Source: Salvator merianae (Eukaryota > Chordata > Lepidosauria > Squamata > Teiidae). Taken from it: 64,000 bases of DNA. Each line of letters starts with the position of its first letter. Positions within the stretch are counted from its first letter, which is position 1. Location: NCBI GenBank assembly GCA_003586115.2, contig QVOM02000049.1, positions 21,815,765 to 21,879,764 on the forward strand, in the 5' to 3' direction. Position numbers and translations under genes: made by a program. Below, in pieces: positions 44,759 through 57,371 of this stretch. The notes under the pieces were generated by a model. That model was not told the DNA's origin. It searched no databases and was given only the letters and a program-made list of their open reading frames with translations.

Positions 44759-47148
44759 AAGATTCAGTTCAAATTGTTGGATAATAAATACAGGCCTAAC
44801 CAAAACCATTTTGAACTTCTATCCTCCTAAACAGAGCTGAACAAATCAAGTGTGTTTTGATAAATTTGTTAATTGCAGTTCACATTCACCTACCACCAAA
44901 TGAAAATTTTCTGTATGATGTGATTTCATGCTCCAGATCTAATTTAAAAATAAGAAGGTATACAGAAATTGAAGTTTTATGTTATAAATTTATGCTCTCA
45001 GATCACAGAAGATCTCAGAACATAAATTTAGAATTTTTGACTTTGAGGTAATATGATGCTAAAAATAACTGTAAGTCTATTTCAAGTAGTTATCAATATA
45101 TATGTGTTTTTGTTACTTTACTTTCATAGGAGTGTGACCGATTTTTATAATTTTATCATTATTATTTGAAATATATATTAAAATGTGAATAGATCTTCTA
45201 GGATTCCAAGATACGTCCCCAAATTTGGAAGGATCATCCTGTGTTATACAAGTTATTTTCTCACACAGAGAAGAGAGTTCAGCTACCTACAATGTGAAAA
45301 ACCCCAGAAGGTATGTCTCTGTGTTGAAGGCCTAGGAAACTTCATTAAGAAGTTTTCATAAATATTTTCTCTCAGAAAGCCTGAAATGTTGGGAAATTCA
45401 TAAATATACAGAATTCAGAAAACATGGACATTTGGTTGGTCAGCAGTAATCCAAAATTTTAAGTGGCTTCTTGGCACACTTGGCTTTCTTGTATACCTAC
45501 TGCAGAGGGACAAAAGAACCTCCCTTGGTTGTTTGGAGAAAATAAGTCTTTGTTTAAAGTTTTATCCCGCCCTATACAAAGGTCTCAGGTAGTGATGTGA
45601 TAGAAGTTGTGAATATTCACCTCCCAGTCAGCAGAAAGGAGCCCCTTTCCCTGGCTCAGCAAAACAGACTTCTGCTTTCTAACAACCAACTGCATATGAA
45701 ATCCAGTCATTTCAATTCTATATTACATATTATTAGTTGTTTATTCAGTAACAGAATTCTAATTTTCTATCAGTAAACAGAGGGGGTAAACTTTAGTTAG
45801 GTATGGAAACAACTACTTATGCCAACATCAAAGGCAGTAGATCTGCATATCTTTAGATGACATCTTGGGGAAAACATAATGAGCCAAATTAACTGTAACT
45901 CTATGACTCGAAAGGGAAATTGCGACTCCATACAGAAAGTTGACTAAAAAGAATCTCTGGAACGATGCAATATAAGCTGACCAGGGTAGTCCAGCTTGTT
46001 GCCTTGAGTAGAACTGTACACTAAAAGCATATTGTGCCAACACCTTGTGCTCTCCACTGGTTCCCGGTCTAACTTCAATGTATTATTTTTGACGTTTAAA
46101 GTGCTAAGTAGCCTTCGGTCAGGATACATGAAGGAAAGTCTTTTCATTCAGCTGTGTTTCTGATACACTTTACTATCTCAAAGGAAGATCCCACTGCTTT
46201 TTATTTACAATAATGTAAGGAAGTTTTGAGATTTAATAAATGAAAATACTGCAACCTTGTCTTTGTGTTATGCCATTTTTAAGCTTCTGTTTCAACAATG
46301 CCACATCCTAAAAAGCAAAGGATTCAGTAGCAAAGAAAAAATGTCATGGTAAATAAAATTGCCACTGCTAAGACCCAGAGTAGCTAACTTGCAATCTTTC
46401 TGCACCAAATCAATTAATTCCCTTCATTATGCCCCCAAATGGAATAACGCTAAACAGTCTTTTTGATCACATTTTAATATTAATAACTCTTGTGACATCT
46501 TCAAGACTAACAAAGTTATTAGGGTGTAACAGTTTGAAGGCTACAGTTTACTACATTAGTGGAGTATCACAAGAAGTGACTATTTCGTTACACTTTCAGG
46601 AACTACATACCTCTTTGTTGAATTTGCTATGCGACTAACCAAGTTATTTCTTTCTCTCTGATAGGATTTCCCCCCCAAAAAACAAATTCAGTGTTGGTTA
46701 AATTAACATATTCTAAGCAAGCTATAAAGCCTGGATACCAAATTAGTATCAGAATTCTGTACAGTATTCAATATTCAAAATTCTCGTGATATCTGTGAGA
46801 CCTTTTTTTAGTTCCAGAATCTTTCAAAAATAGCAATTTTGGTCTTTCAGCAACCACTATATTTTTAATATGCTATAAAAGAAGAGAAAAAAAACCCATT
46901 CCAATATTGCCTCACAAATTTACTGAGATTTTCTTAGTTTTACTGATCTTTTAGCTTACTTCTAGCAACATGTAATTTCTGGGGTTTTATAGGATTATCC
47001 AGGATCACCTTATACTCAAGGGAGCCATGTAATATTTACCCCAATGTAAGCTATTCTAATCTCATCTACTTGGATTTCTTGAGTGCTGAATCTTCTAGAA
47101 TTTCCTCTAATGGTGTCATGTAATTATCTTAAGTTTTAACAAATTATA
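44759..47148. other. Non-coding stretch, nothing recognised
   Basis: AT-rich. A short TTTATCCCGCCC phrase near 45562 may be a SINE/L2 tail fragment. No supportable gene. Confidence 0.45.
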
Positions 47149-47372
47149 GAGCCCAGGTACACCTAAATTTTAATCCATCTTTGATTCATTTTCAGAATGA
47201 CAGAACACATCAGCAAAGTGACTAATCATTTTCTTTCCGCATTATCTAATCTAAAGGTGGATTTTCCAGATTAGATATTGTGGAAAAAAAACTGCTAGTC
47301 ATTCTACTGGTATATTATCTCACTGGGAAGATGGGACTGAATGTGGATTAAAACTTGGATACAGTTTTGTCC
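47149..47372. mobile_element. Harbinger-like MITE, diverged relative of 17019-17220
   Basis: The left end is GAGCCCAGGTACACC, then TTTTAATCCATC; the right end reverse-complemented is GGACAAAACTGTATCCAAG, then TTTTAATCCACA. The interior matches 17019-17220 at GACAGAACACATCAGCAAAG, CATTATCTAATCTAAA and the AGATGGGACTGAATGTGGATT side. The flanking 3 bp are ATA/TAT, so the duplication is no longer clean. Confidence 0.7.
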
Positions 47373-47539
47373 TATTTTCTGTATTATTTTTTGTGAGTAA
47401 GAATCCTAGGGTACAAGGGGATTCAGTTCTAAAGAAACATAATTAGATTTGAATTGTAACTGTTTTAATTACTAATATCTTGGAAGTTTTAATTTTTTGA
47501 AAGAGGTTTTAGAATACAGTAATTGAACCTCTTATCTTC

Positions 47540-48620
47540 ATGAAATGCACCTAAAATATATATTTCCCTGTTTATTCCTGGTTGATTTACTGCTAGAACT
47601 TGTAAATTTTATGCCATTGAGATAATAACGATCATCAGAGTTGACTGAATAGTCCATCAGATGCAATGCCTGGAGTTTTGGCCCACTGTTAATCTGAATC
47701 CTAACCAAGCATTTAGGAATCAGTGATGTATCTTTAAAACATAAGGCTAGCTTTAACCATCGTTGCTTTTTGCAGTTTGGTATTGTTGCATTATCTGTTC
47801 TGATGTTATCCAAATATTTCCTTAGTTTGTTTGGTAGGTACTGAACCTAATGTAGCAACAACTACTGGAAGCACTGCTCCTCTTTTCTCCCAGGAGCACT
47901 GAATATCAATTTACCAATCTCAGCATTTTGTAATATGTTCCAGTTCTTTGCCTTCAGTACTACTGTCCCCAGGGATAGCCACATTACTGTAACTTATTAA
48001 TCACAGTAATGAAAAGAGAATTATGATCCAACTGTTTATCTATTTGAGTATTAAAATCTCATAAATATTTTTGATATTTTTTTCAGGCTTAGGTTTCCAC
48101 CACTTTTTTATTCTTCAGCAAGCAAATTGTAAGTTTTACACGAGTTTCAACATAGCCTTCTGTATCTTCTTTTTGGCATTTCTTGTATTTAGTCTGTGTA
48201 ATCTGACTGCCTGAACTAATGAGGTGGTCTACCATTTCATCTTTTTTCAATATACAATCTTTTTTTGCTCCTTTTTGCAATTTATTTAGTTTTTGCTTTC
48301 ATGACATTTGCTTGTAGGACCTGTTCTCATGCTGTGTAAATTAGGTCTTCGGCTTCTTTCAGTGTTTCATTCTGTAGCCATTTCCAGCTGTTTCCTTCAT
48401 TACATTTCCCTCATGTATCAGCCATGCAGTTGCTTTTCCTTCCAACCCTGCTTTCCAAATATTCATTGTTTCTTTTAATGTTGTTTTGCTTGATGTAATC
48501 ACCTAAATCTCTTCTTTCATTTTACATGGTGCAAAAACAAGCAGGCAAACAATAAGATCCATGTCAAATACTGAAGTCCCTTAATCGGCTATAGGACTCA
48601 GTGCCTTTTGCTGGACAACC
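47540..48620 (-). pseudogene. Decayed R4/Dong-type LINE, C-terminal endonuclease part
   Basis: Read on the minus strand in several broken frames: EAEDLIYTA-x-EQVL, then KAK (about 48350-48280), then DCILKKDEMVDHLISSGSQITQTKY (48250-48170), matching the Cys/His region of R4 elements (CRLCxxxxETTNHIISGCS). Next comes VAIPGDSS (47982-47965 for VAIPGD), the conserved end of the restriction-like endonuclease (the family reads DVAVPGD). Then PVVVATLGSVP (about 47890-47850), matching IPVVIGTLG. R4/Dong LINEs use a restriction-like rather than APE endonuclease and are known in lizards and fishes. Many stops, so long dead. Confidence 0.7.
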
Positions 48621-49378
48621 AATGCATGACACTGTAAAAATACTGCTAAACAGCAACAGCAGAAAAAAAATGTTGCTATCAGAAAATAAAACAGTAAAGG
48701 AATAGTATTATTGCACATCACAGAGTAAGGAAAATTATACATTCAACAAAACATTTTTATTTTTTTTAATTCAGTCATTCATTTTTCCCAGAGCCAAGGA
48801 AAGCTTTCTCTCAATATGTGCTTGGGCATAGTTTAGGGCAAAACATTATCTGAACAAACCTAAGGAAAATTATTTTCTGTGACAGTTTTTAGCAGAAGTT
48901 CTGTAACATATGACAAATAACTCCACCATCTGGTCGTTTCTATTCTAATTCTGTTAGTCCTTTCAAAAAGCCATTTTCTATAACTAGAACGACCCCCCCT
49001 TGCCACTTGCTACTAGGTAAACAATTTTAAAGATGTGTATTTGCTTAAATTGCATTTTTTGGATTGGAATGACAGATATGTAATATATCAATCTTCTGAT
49101 GATAAAAATATTTTTCAGTTTACTAGTAGAAACCAGTACCACTGCAGACCAGAGAAACCAATTGTGTTGAGTCTCGCATTTAAACTTCTTAAACTTTCTT
49201 AGCACATACTAGCTAAAAATAATGGGAGGGAAGCCATGATTCCAGCAAGGCCAGTGGTACATAAATCATGCATAGCGATTTAACCATAATATGCAAACAG
49301 GTGAGGCCTCTGCTACATACTATAACACATCTCACGGAAAACTATAGTTCTCATTGGCAGAACATACGGAAATTTACG
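48621..49378. other. Non-coding stretch, nothing recognised
   Basis: AT-rich; no supportable gene or repeat end. Confidence 0.5.
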
Positions 49379-49534
49379 TCCTTTCTGCACTTACCTATAA
49401 TCCTGAGTAGCAGCCCCGCAGTCAGTTTCTGAGCCTCATGGATCTGCATGTTAGTCCAGATCTGTGAAACAATGTCTCCCGCTGGTACACTCCATCTGTA
49501 TTAGATGGAGTATTACCCCAATCACAGAAAATAA
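49379..49534. mobile_element. Possible small Harbinger-like MITE
   Basis: The left end CGTCCTTTCTGCACTTACC resembles the TIR of 20982-21480. The right end reverse-complemented (CGTTATTTTCTGTGATTGG) is a weaker match. The interior shares GAGCCTC, CCAGATCTG and a CCATCTGTATTAGATGGAG palindrome reminiscent of the longer element. Boundaries and duplication are uncertain. Confidence 0.35.
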
Positions 49535-50866
49535 CGTAAGGAGAGGGGTCTCGACTGCAAGACTGATCCCTTTCCAATTGAGAGCTTAGGCTATTCTTGC
49601 CAGAGGGCTTTGTTAAGTGGATGGAGCCATATGCCTGGGAGACATAAGAAAGGGGAGTAATGGGAGGTTCGTTTTAGTCTTAGTGGGCAGCAGGTATGGC
49701 AATGAGAAGCAGAAAAGAAGTGTACAACATAATAAGGCCATCATTCATTCCACTCTGTATCTCAAACATCAGAATGCAAGTCAGAAACACTGGCTTGGTG
49801 GTTTTGTAGTTAAATGCCAGGGCAGTCCAAACTAAGGAATCGTTCATTCATACTCGACGGTGGCTGAATGAGCTGACTTACTATGTAACACAGAAACCCA
49901 TGGTGGATTATTTGGGAGGCCCAGTCTAACTCAGCTTTATGCTTCAGAATACTTAGTTAAACACAATCTAGACTTGTGGAGTGGGACTGAGTCACCATAG
50001 TCTAGAAAGAATCTATCTACCTCTCATCAGATATCCTGTCTGCTCTGTGGTGGGGGTTGAATTTGGCCAGGGAGACAGAACAGGGCTGCTGCTGGTGTAA
50101 CATTTGCCCTGTTGCACCAACAGCTTCACTGAATCAGTTGGTGGACATTGTTTCAGATCTGGTGCTGGAGACCCCCTATATGGTAGTAGTGGGGGACATT
50201 ACTATACAATAGTATCAGGGGATGTCAACTTCCATGCTGAGGATGCCTCTAGCAGGTCAGCTCAAGATTCCATGGTCTTCATGACAATCATGAGGCTGTC
50301 TTAGCGTGTTATGGGCCCAGCCCAAGTTACTGGTCATATTGTAGTAGGAGAGTGATAATTTGCTGGTAAGTAGACTTTCAGTGAGTCCATTATCATGGAC
50401 AGACCATGTTCTTGTGAAATGTGGGCTTCTGATGTTGGCTCCTCACTTGAGGAGTAAAAGATCTGTTGAGATGTTCTGCCTTATTTAAGAAACCTGATGG
50501 ATTCCTTATGGGTCTGTGGGAGTAATTGCTAAATGAATGAACACAGATAAGACCATATTATCTTGCCTACTCTGGGACAATGGTGACAACGAAGAAAGCA
50601 AACTTTCCTACCACTACAGCAGTCTCAAGTGGTTGCTTGGCAGAGCTTTTCTACATGGTCAAGGGACCATTGTCATTTAGCCATAAGGATCCATTTACAT
50701 CACTTTCAGAGGCATGCTATCATAAATTTGTATGGCACTTTCACAGTAATTCAAAACTCACAATTCAAACTCACAATTACATGGAATTGGACTCCACAGC
50801 TGGAAGTAGCTCAATGGACCTACAACTCATAAGTCCTATCCCAACAGATTCAATAAACTATAGCAA

Positions 50867-50888
50867 TAACAACAACAACAACAACAAA
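50867..50888. repeat. (AAC)n microsatellite
   Basis: About six tandem AAC units inside the decayed L2 LINE. Confidence 0.85.
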
Positions 50889-51748
50889 AATCTGTGTATG
50901 TTTTATCTAAATATTTTCAGTACAGAATTTAACAGCTCAGTACTGGTTTCTAAAAGCTCAAGATGACAAAAACTTAAAAGCATTATAATAATATACAAAC
51001 AAACATGTGTAGAGATCAAAATGCACTGGTACATATAGAACTGATTTGCCAGTTGCAGTACAATTACAATCCTGCCTTGGTTGTCCTGAGGGATGACCTT
51101 TATTATAAAAGGGACAGAAGAAATGCAATACTGTTGGTTGTTTTGGTTCTCTCAGCAGTTTTTGATACTATTGACCACAGTGGTCTGTTGGAGTGACTTT
51201 GGGGACTGGATCTGGAGGCACTGCTTTCTGGTGGTTCTCTGCCTATCTCTGAAGTAGACTTCAAAAATTAGTAGTGACGAACTTCTGTTTGACACACTGG
51301 GAATTCCCATGCGGGCTTCAACATCTATGTCAGAACCACCATCCCAGATCCCATTCAGAAGAATCCAGGCAAAGAGACAGCATTTGCTCTATGCTATTCT
51401 GTTTATTGATAACAGAATATGAAGAACCAGAATGTGGCAAAGATACATATGGAACTTCCATACCTGCTTGATTTTCCAAGTTCCCATTATCTCGGTTGTC
51501 TTCTGTCAACCCAAGTGCAGTTTTCAAAGCATCATTCAAGTTAACCACCACAAAGAGGGAATGCAGGATCTCGAGAAAGGCCAGCCAGCATCGCTGAGAC
51601 TGGGTGACAGAAAATGATGGAAGTGCAGAGGCTATAGCTATGCTGCTGACAATCTATACGAAGCCACTGGGAGAGGACATCAAGAGATCTGGGGTGAAGT
51701 GTCATCAGTATGCCGATGGCACCCAACCTATTGCTCTATTTCATCTAA

Positions 51749-52570
51749 GGGTGTGTTCAGATTAGCAATTTTTAAAACCACCTGAATAAAATGAGCAAAT
51801 AAATCCTGGGTGCTCAGAAAAAAGCCTTCCAAACACAGTTACCCATTTATTCGCTTCATAACTCACTTGTAGTGCAGTTTACTCACTTCAACAGACAAGG
51901 TACCAAGCCTTCAAAGGGTGCTGCTCACTGATTGGCAACTGGGTATGAAATCTCTGCCTCTTTGCTGAAGCAGTTTCCAACTCCTTAATTCCTTAACCGC
52001 CAGGGGTCTCTCTCTCTCTCTCCCCCTCTCTCTCTAATCTAAATCTGTTTAACTGAGTTCAAAAGTTCCTGCCAGGAACTTCTTGGTGTGGCAAGAGCTT
52101 GCTGGGTCCCTCCCTGTCCAATTGTTCCATGCCTTTAAGCTAAGGCTATGAAACAAAATCATTTTGAAGCTCAAGTCTCACTCTCCCCGCTCCTTGTTAT
52201 TTTATGAAGTCTGGTGTGCTTTTTAAGTACATTTCTAAAAGAAGGCAGGATAGGAGTTATTTCTTTAGTTGCATTTTTAGCTTCCTTTGATCTGTTTAAT
52301 TGAGTTCAAAAGTTCCCAGTGCTGGCAAAAGCTTGTTGGTGTCTCTTCCTCCCTGTCTGACTGTCCAATGGGTTCCTTCAAAGCTGTGATTGGTGGAAGC
52401 ACTCCTTGCTCAGTTCTAAGGCAACCTTAGAGCTCTTTTCTCCCGGCTGTTGAAGAGTCGCCTCATTACAGGCTTGGAGGCAAAGTAAGGCAATTTTCTT
52501 ATTTTCTGTTTGGCCCCCTCAGGTCAAATTCGCCCAGAAGGCAACCAAAATAGCTAGTGTGAACACACCC
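51749..52570. mobile_element. Harbinger-like DNA transposon inserted in L2
   Basis: 822 bp. The left end is GGGTGTGTTCAGATTAGC; the right end reverse-complemented is GGGTGTGTTCACACTAGC (16 of 18 identical). The flanks are TAA (51746-51748) and GAA (52571-52573), a decayed 3-bp TWA-type duplication. Removing the element restores continuity of the L2 reading, showing that it is younger than the L2. No transposase frame. It contains a CT-rich microsatellite (about 52008-52036) and an internal repeat: CTGTTTAACTGAGTTCAAAAG near 52045 and its relative near 52291, both followed by related text. Confidence 0.8.
52008..52036. repeat. (CT)n microsatellite
   Basis: Interrupted CT run within the 51749-52570 transposon. 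Confidence 0.85.
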
Positions 52571-53504
52571 GAAGTCAGGGGAGGTAGTTCAGGTGCTTGA
52601 TCACTGCCTTGAGACAGTAGTGGTCTGGATGTCGACCAGTAAACTGAAGTTAAATCCAGACAAGACAGAGCTACTGTGTGTTATGGGGTCTCAAGCTTAG
52701 GAAATTACGGGGCATCTGATTCTGGATGAGATCATTTTGCCCTAGAAAAAATGGGTGTGTGATCTGGGTGTTTCTCAATTCATCACTGTCTGTTACTCCA
52801 GTCTTGAAAAATCTCCACTAGTTGCTTATTCACTACTGAGCCTGATTCAATGTGCTGACTTTAGTAGATAAAGTCCTAAATTGCTTGGGTCCTGCATATC
52901 TGAAGGAATGCCACCTCCCATACTAGGCTTTTGCTGAACTGAAGTTTGGAAAAAATGAAGTGCATATAGAGGCCCAGGACTGTTAAATACTTCCACAGCA
53001 CCCAAATACAAGTTGGGAATGGGTGACTGTCACATAAATTGTATACTTGTTATGAATAGCACAGTCTCTGTCATTATTTCTAAGCGTGCAGCTAGATCGC
53101 GTCATGTTTGCACACCACGTCATTGCATAGGAATAGAGAGCTTCAACACTCCTGTGCAACATCACACACAACTGTGGCATGGCCCTGCCCACGAACCCAG
53201 AAATAATGGTGATGGTTGTACTCTGTAGGGCAGGTGAGTTCCCTACACAATTTTCACAGTACTCATCTGTTCCTAAGCACTGTAGAAAGGCTGGGGTTGT
53301 TGGGCAAAGCATCTACCAGTCCTGGGTATACAGTTTGGTTTTTTTTGATGATCTTCAGTTCAGCACAAGGTATACAGCCCTGCCCAGGTATAAAGTTCTG
53401 AAGGAGGCTCTTCTTGTAGTTTTGACACCCTCAGAGATTCAAGGGGTGGCAACATATGAGAAGGCCTTTTCTCTGGTCTCCCAGACTTTGAAGGCACTTC
53501 AGGT

Positions 53505-53655
53505 GCCAACTTTATTTATTAATTTATTTCAAGACATTTATATCCCACCCTCTATCGTATGGTTCCAGGGCAGATCACAAATAATCAAAACATTACCGTA
53601 AAAATACAATAAAATAAAATGAAACTACAATCTTCCTCCACCCCCAACACCAGGT
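53505..53655. repeat. SINE/L2-tail-like insertion within the L2 LINE
   Basis: TTTATTTATTAATTTATTTC, then ATTTATATCCCACCCTCT and an AATAAAATAAAAT run, interrupt the L2 C-terminal reading between LKALQVPT and KTSLFIQAFD. The ATATCCCACC phrase is the reverse-complement style of the common squamate SINE tail. Confidence 0.45.
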
Positions 53656-53870
53656 TTTTCACATTAGTTAAAACTTCCCTCTTCATCCAGGCCTTTGATA
53701 TTTACTTTCTTCCTAACATTGCTCCTGATAGGAGGGAGGGTTGTATTTAAATTATATTTTTATTTTTTATTTTTTACTGACTTTAGCTACACTATTTTAG
53801 CAAATGTTATGACCTGCCTTTAGACCTTTGTTGAAGGGTCGGATATAAATGTGCAGTAATAATTAGATAC

Positions 53871-56494
53871 TTGTAATATTTCCCCTGTTCCCCACAACCT
53901 TCTATTATCCCAGGAAAAATGCAAGTAGGAAATGTTTTCTTGAGGAGGTGGAATCAAAACAGAGGAAAAGGCATCGTATTTTTCTTAGAAAATGGGAAGA
54001 GAAATTGAAGGGGAAGGAAGTTAAAAGAAGCACAAAAGCTGTTAGGTCAGTGGGTGCTTCTTTGCTTAGAAGAAGGGAGAAGAAGAAAGAGAGTAAAGGG
54101 AAAAAGCTGCTGTGATATTCAGACCCTGATGTTTTGATGGAAATGGCAAAGCAACACTACTTCAAGAAAAGGTAGGGTTGGAGAGGTGGGGAGTTCCTTT
54201 TAATTTTTCTGAACTGTTGGGTGCTGTTGTTTTTTTGGAAGAACAAAACACCAGAAAAATATATAGAGCTTCCACAAATTGTGAATGCACAAGTTGCAAC
54301 AAGACACTGCGTTATCTCACCAGTCACACAAATATGATACACAAAATGCAGATTTTAAAACTGTGAATATCAAGAGATCACTGTATGTGTGAATAATCAC
54401 GCTAAAAATATATGTGCATACACAGCACCAGTTTCAGGGTAACTGACAATACATCACATGTGCTATTTTTCCCTTTAATTTTTAACCAAACATCATTTAC
54501 TCCAAACAAGTGTCCCTATTTTCACTTTCTATTCACTCAAAATAAAAATAAACATTATTTCATCTTTGCCATCTGTCCCTTTTAATATTAATTTTTTCTG
54601 TGTTTTATCTTAATAATGTGACTGAATCACGCTGATGAGCCATTTACAGGGAGCAAGTTTAGATGCAACTCTTCTTGATCTTGTGATCACAACTGAGAAT
54701 TATAATTTGAATGTACAGTATTAGAAAGTTGTAAGACAGGACTGTGAAGTGTAGTTTATTCACAAAATGATGCACAAAGGAAAGAGAATCTCTTACTATG
54801 AACACAGAACAGCTGTGTAAAGATCACCCTTTATAGGCCCAAAGTCAAGAACAAGACACTTGCTTCTGTAGCACCCTGTCAGCATTATTGATAAAAGATC
54901 ATGCAGAAATTAGCACCAATAAGCACATGTGTCCCTCAACAGTTTCCCATCCATGTGGGCATGGACAGCCAGTATAAATCAAACATTCTTGTTCACTCCC
55001 CATTTTCTCCCAGATTCATAATGACCTTGGAACAACAACAAACTCAATTACTTTCCAACCATTACATGCTTATCTCTACAAAAACGGAAAAGCAGGGTCA
55101 GTAAATATATGTAAGCAGACACGGCCTAGTATCATAGAGCTTCAGAGATGGCAGTGCAGTAGCCAGGCTGACAAGCTGGAGGAACCATAAATGTATGCCT
55201 TTTTGGCAATCCAAAGGATCCAGCTCAGGTATAGCATACAACTTAAAAGTGGGATGGTATCTATGCCAATAAATGGATCAGGCTAAAAGTGGCCAAAAAG
55301 TTTCACTTTCACATAGTACTGAAACTAGCACAGCAGATGTCACCTGAATTAAACTTTCTAATCCCCCCCCCATTTTTCTTTTTCTTTTTTAAATGGTAAC
55401 AATCTTACACATCTAAAATGTCCTGAGAATTTAAAGTCTCTGCTTTGCAAATTATAGACTCTTGGTAACTGACTTATAATGTGATGTAGCATTGGTATGA
55501 GGTTCTTTGCTATTTTGACTTCAGACAGACATCTAAAATTGAGAGATTTTTTTGGAGTTACCACAAGCGACAAGAGTTTTCTGTTTCTCTTCCCTCATTC
55601 TAGAAAGGGGAAGTTTCATGAAACTAGTAAAATCTGATTCTCTGAAGTTTAGATAGCGGAAGACTGAAAGCTCTAATACCCCTTACCCATACTTAATTGG
55701 TCCCAGAATTTACAGAGAAAATCTGGATAACAAAACCAGTTATTCCATGGATAAGAAAAATTCTAATTTGTTTCAAGCTCATTCCAAGTTCACCCCAAAT
55801 CACCCCCAAACCTAATATTATAAATAAAAAGTTATGTAACATGATAAAATGAAATGAATAACAATATTACATCAAAAATAAAATAAAGATCAAAGTTTAA
55901 ATTAGAGACTTAAGACAGGAAGAAGCACCTTCCACATTCCATTATCAGAACCAATCTTTTCAGTTACAGTATTTTATACTGTCTCTGATTCAGGAAAAGG
56001 GGGAACATGAACTCTTTTCTTAGACCACAGGCCTTATAACTGACTTTTTTTTTAATGTGATGAAATAAGATAGTAATAGACGCAGATCTTATAAGTGGAA
56101 ATTCCAATAGTGATATTATCGATAATGCCATGGATAATGGGGGATTAATGCATATCAGAATATATCACAAATATCTGAATTACTCCTGGAGAGTCAATAA
56201 AAGATTTCAGTAAATATCATTTATCAAACAGAAACAAAACCTACCTATCCAGTACCAACCACAAAGTAATTGGCTTCAAGCTGTATGGAATACTAGATGG
56301 CAGGCACTTACATTATTTTAAAATAATATTTTGATCTTGAAAACATTAGGAGAGGAGTATATACCTTTTCTCAGAACACATATAAATTCTGCAGATATGA
56401 AGAATACTTCAAAAGACCTATAAAAACTAAATCTGCAAAATGTCCTTATTTATACAACAGCAGGCTTAGAAAACTGAATTCAGTTTCAGGCTTC
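53871..56494. other. Non-coding stretch, nothing recognised
   Basis: AT-rich with a C run near 55364-55372 beside T-rich sequence. No supportable gene. Confidence 0.5.
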
Positions 56495-56620
56495 TGAAGG
56501 CTAGTGTATAGCACAGCAGTGAAGAATGTGAGAGCACTGCAAAACATACAGTTCAAATCTTGTTTTAGGCATGAACTCACTAGGTAGCCTTAGGTAAGCC
56601 ACTAAGACTCAATTCCAAAT
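56495..56620 (+). repeat. tRNA-related SINE fragment
   Basis: AGTGTATAGCACAGCAGTGAAGA resembles the tRNA-derived A-box side of the squamate SINE. CAGTTCAAATCTTG is a B-box-like site (consensus GGTTCRANNCC, degenerate). GTAGCCTTAGGTAAGCCACTAA follows as in the conserved body. It is in the opposite orientation to 23105-23335. Confidence 0.55.
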
Positions 56621-57307
56621 GCAAGCCAAACCACAGTTGAGGAAGCCTGCTCATGTCTTGATATGATCTCTGAATCAACAATTCACTTAGGGTTACTGCT
56701 CTGCTTCCCAAGGACACTGCTTCTAGATACTGGAGGGCTGAGCAGATGGAAAATGAAACCATAACAAAAAGTTTAAACCACGATTTGGCCGTATACTATT
56801 TTTGGAATATCAGATTTGGGAAATAGCTACAGCCTCAAGTTTGAATTTACAATATGGCAATAATATTCATCTATCTTATATAAGGCACTTAAACTGCTAT
56901 GAACACTCAAAAGTACTATGCACAGGCTAAATATATAGAGCACACCTATATAACATAAGTGCATAACCTATATAATCATTTTCTTGTATAGATAGGAGAC
57001 TCCATGGTTCACTCTGGAAAACCATTTCAACATTCAACATTTCTACAATTCTTGCTGGACAAGATCTTACTCCTATATTTTCGCAGGTATTCAGGCAGGA
57101 CTGGCCAGTTTTATATCTGGCTCTTCCTAACGGATCTGAAAGAAGACACACCTCTGAAAGTCATATTTTGTGCTAGGGCCACAACTATTAGGGGAAAGCA
57201 GCTAAAACAAAAACAATTCATGTATATTTTTTTTAGCAAAGGGTAAACTAACTGCTACTATTATAGCTCTCCAACTTAATCTGTATTGATTTGTGACAGC
57301 AATAAAC
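56621..57307. other. Non-coding stretch, nothing recognised
   Basis: Small opposite-strand frames near 56927-57246 overlap each other; no family features. Confidence 0.45.
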
Positions 57308-57308
57308 T

Positions 57309-57340
<32 letters not shown>

Positions 57341-57371
57341 TTGCTATTGCTGCTGCTGCTACTACTACTAC
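57308..57371. repeat. Compound (TAG)n-(TGC)n-(CTA)n microsatellite
   Basis: About ten AGT/TAG units, a TTGCTATTGC bridge, a few CTG units and then four CTA/TAC units. The TAG and CTA blocks are mutually complementary, so the strand can fold into a hairpin. The frame through it (poly-Val then poly-Leu) is an artefact. Confidence 0.9.

Larger units (their letters stand above)
49900..53870 (+). pseudogene. Decayed L2-type LINE, split by later insertions
   Basis: Scattered plus-strand blocks appear in L2 order. An endonuclease remnant at about 50210-50330 (SGDVNFHAEDASSRSAQD, for the family's GDFN-H segment) is followed by MGPAQVTGH. RT blocks at about 51130-51200 (VLVLSAVFDTIDHSGLLE, for LDLSAAFDTVDHxxLL) lead to the catalytic box decayed to YADG (51709-51720). 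After the insertion, at about 52630-52680, comes SKLKLNPDKTELL, and the 3' C-terminal block with a TCGGATATAAAT tail ends at about 53813-53866. The DNA transposon 51749-52570 interrupts it between the YADD box and the downstream block, and a SINE sits at about 53505-53655. Numerous stops, catalytic Asp lost. Confidence 0.75.

Noticed and set aside
51005..51196. 63-codon frame considered as a host gene
   Set aside because: The DTIDH block and surrounding order identify it as part of the L2 reverse transcriptase.
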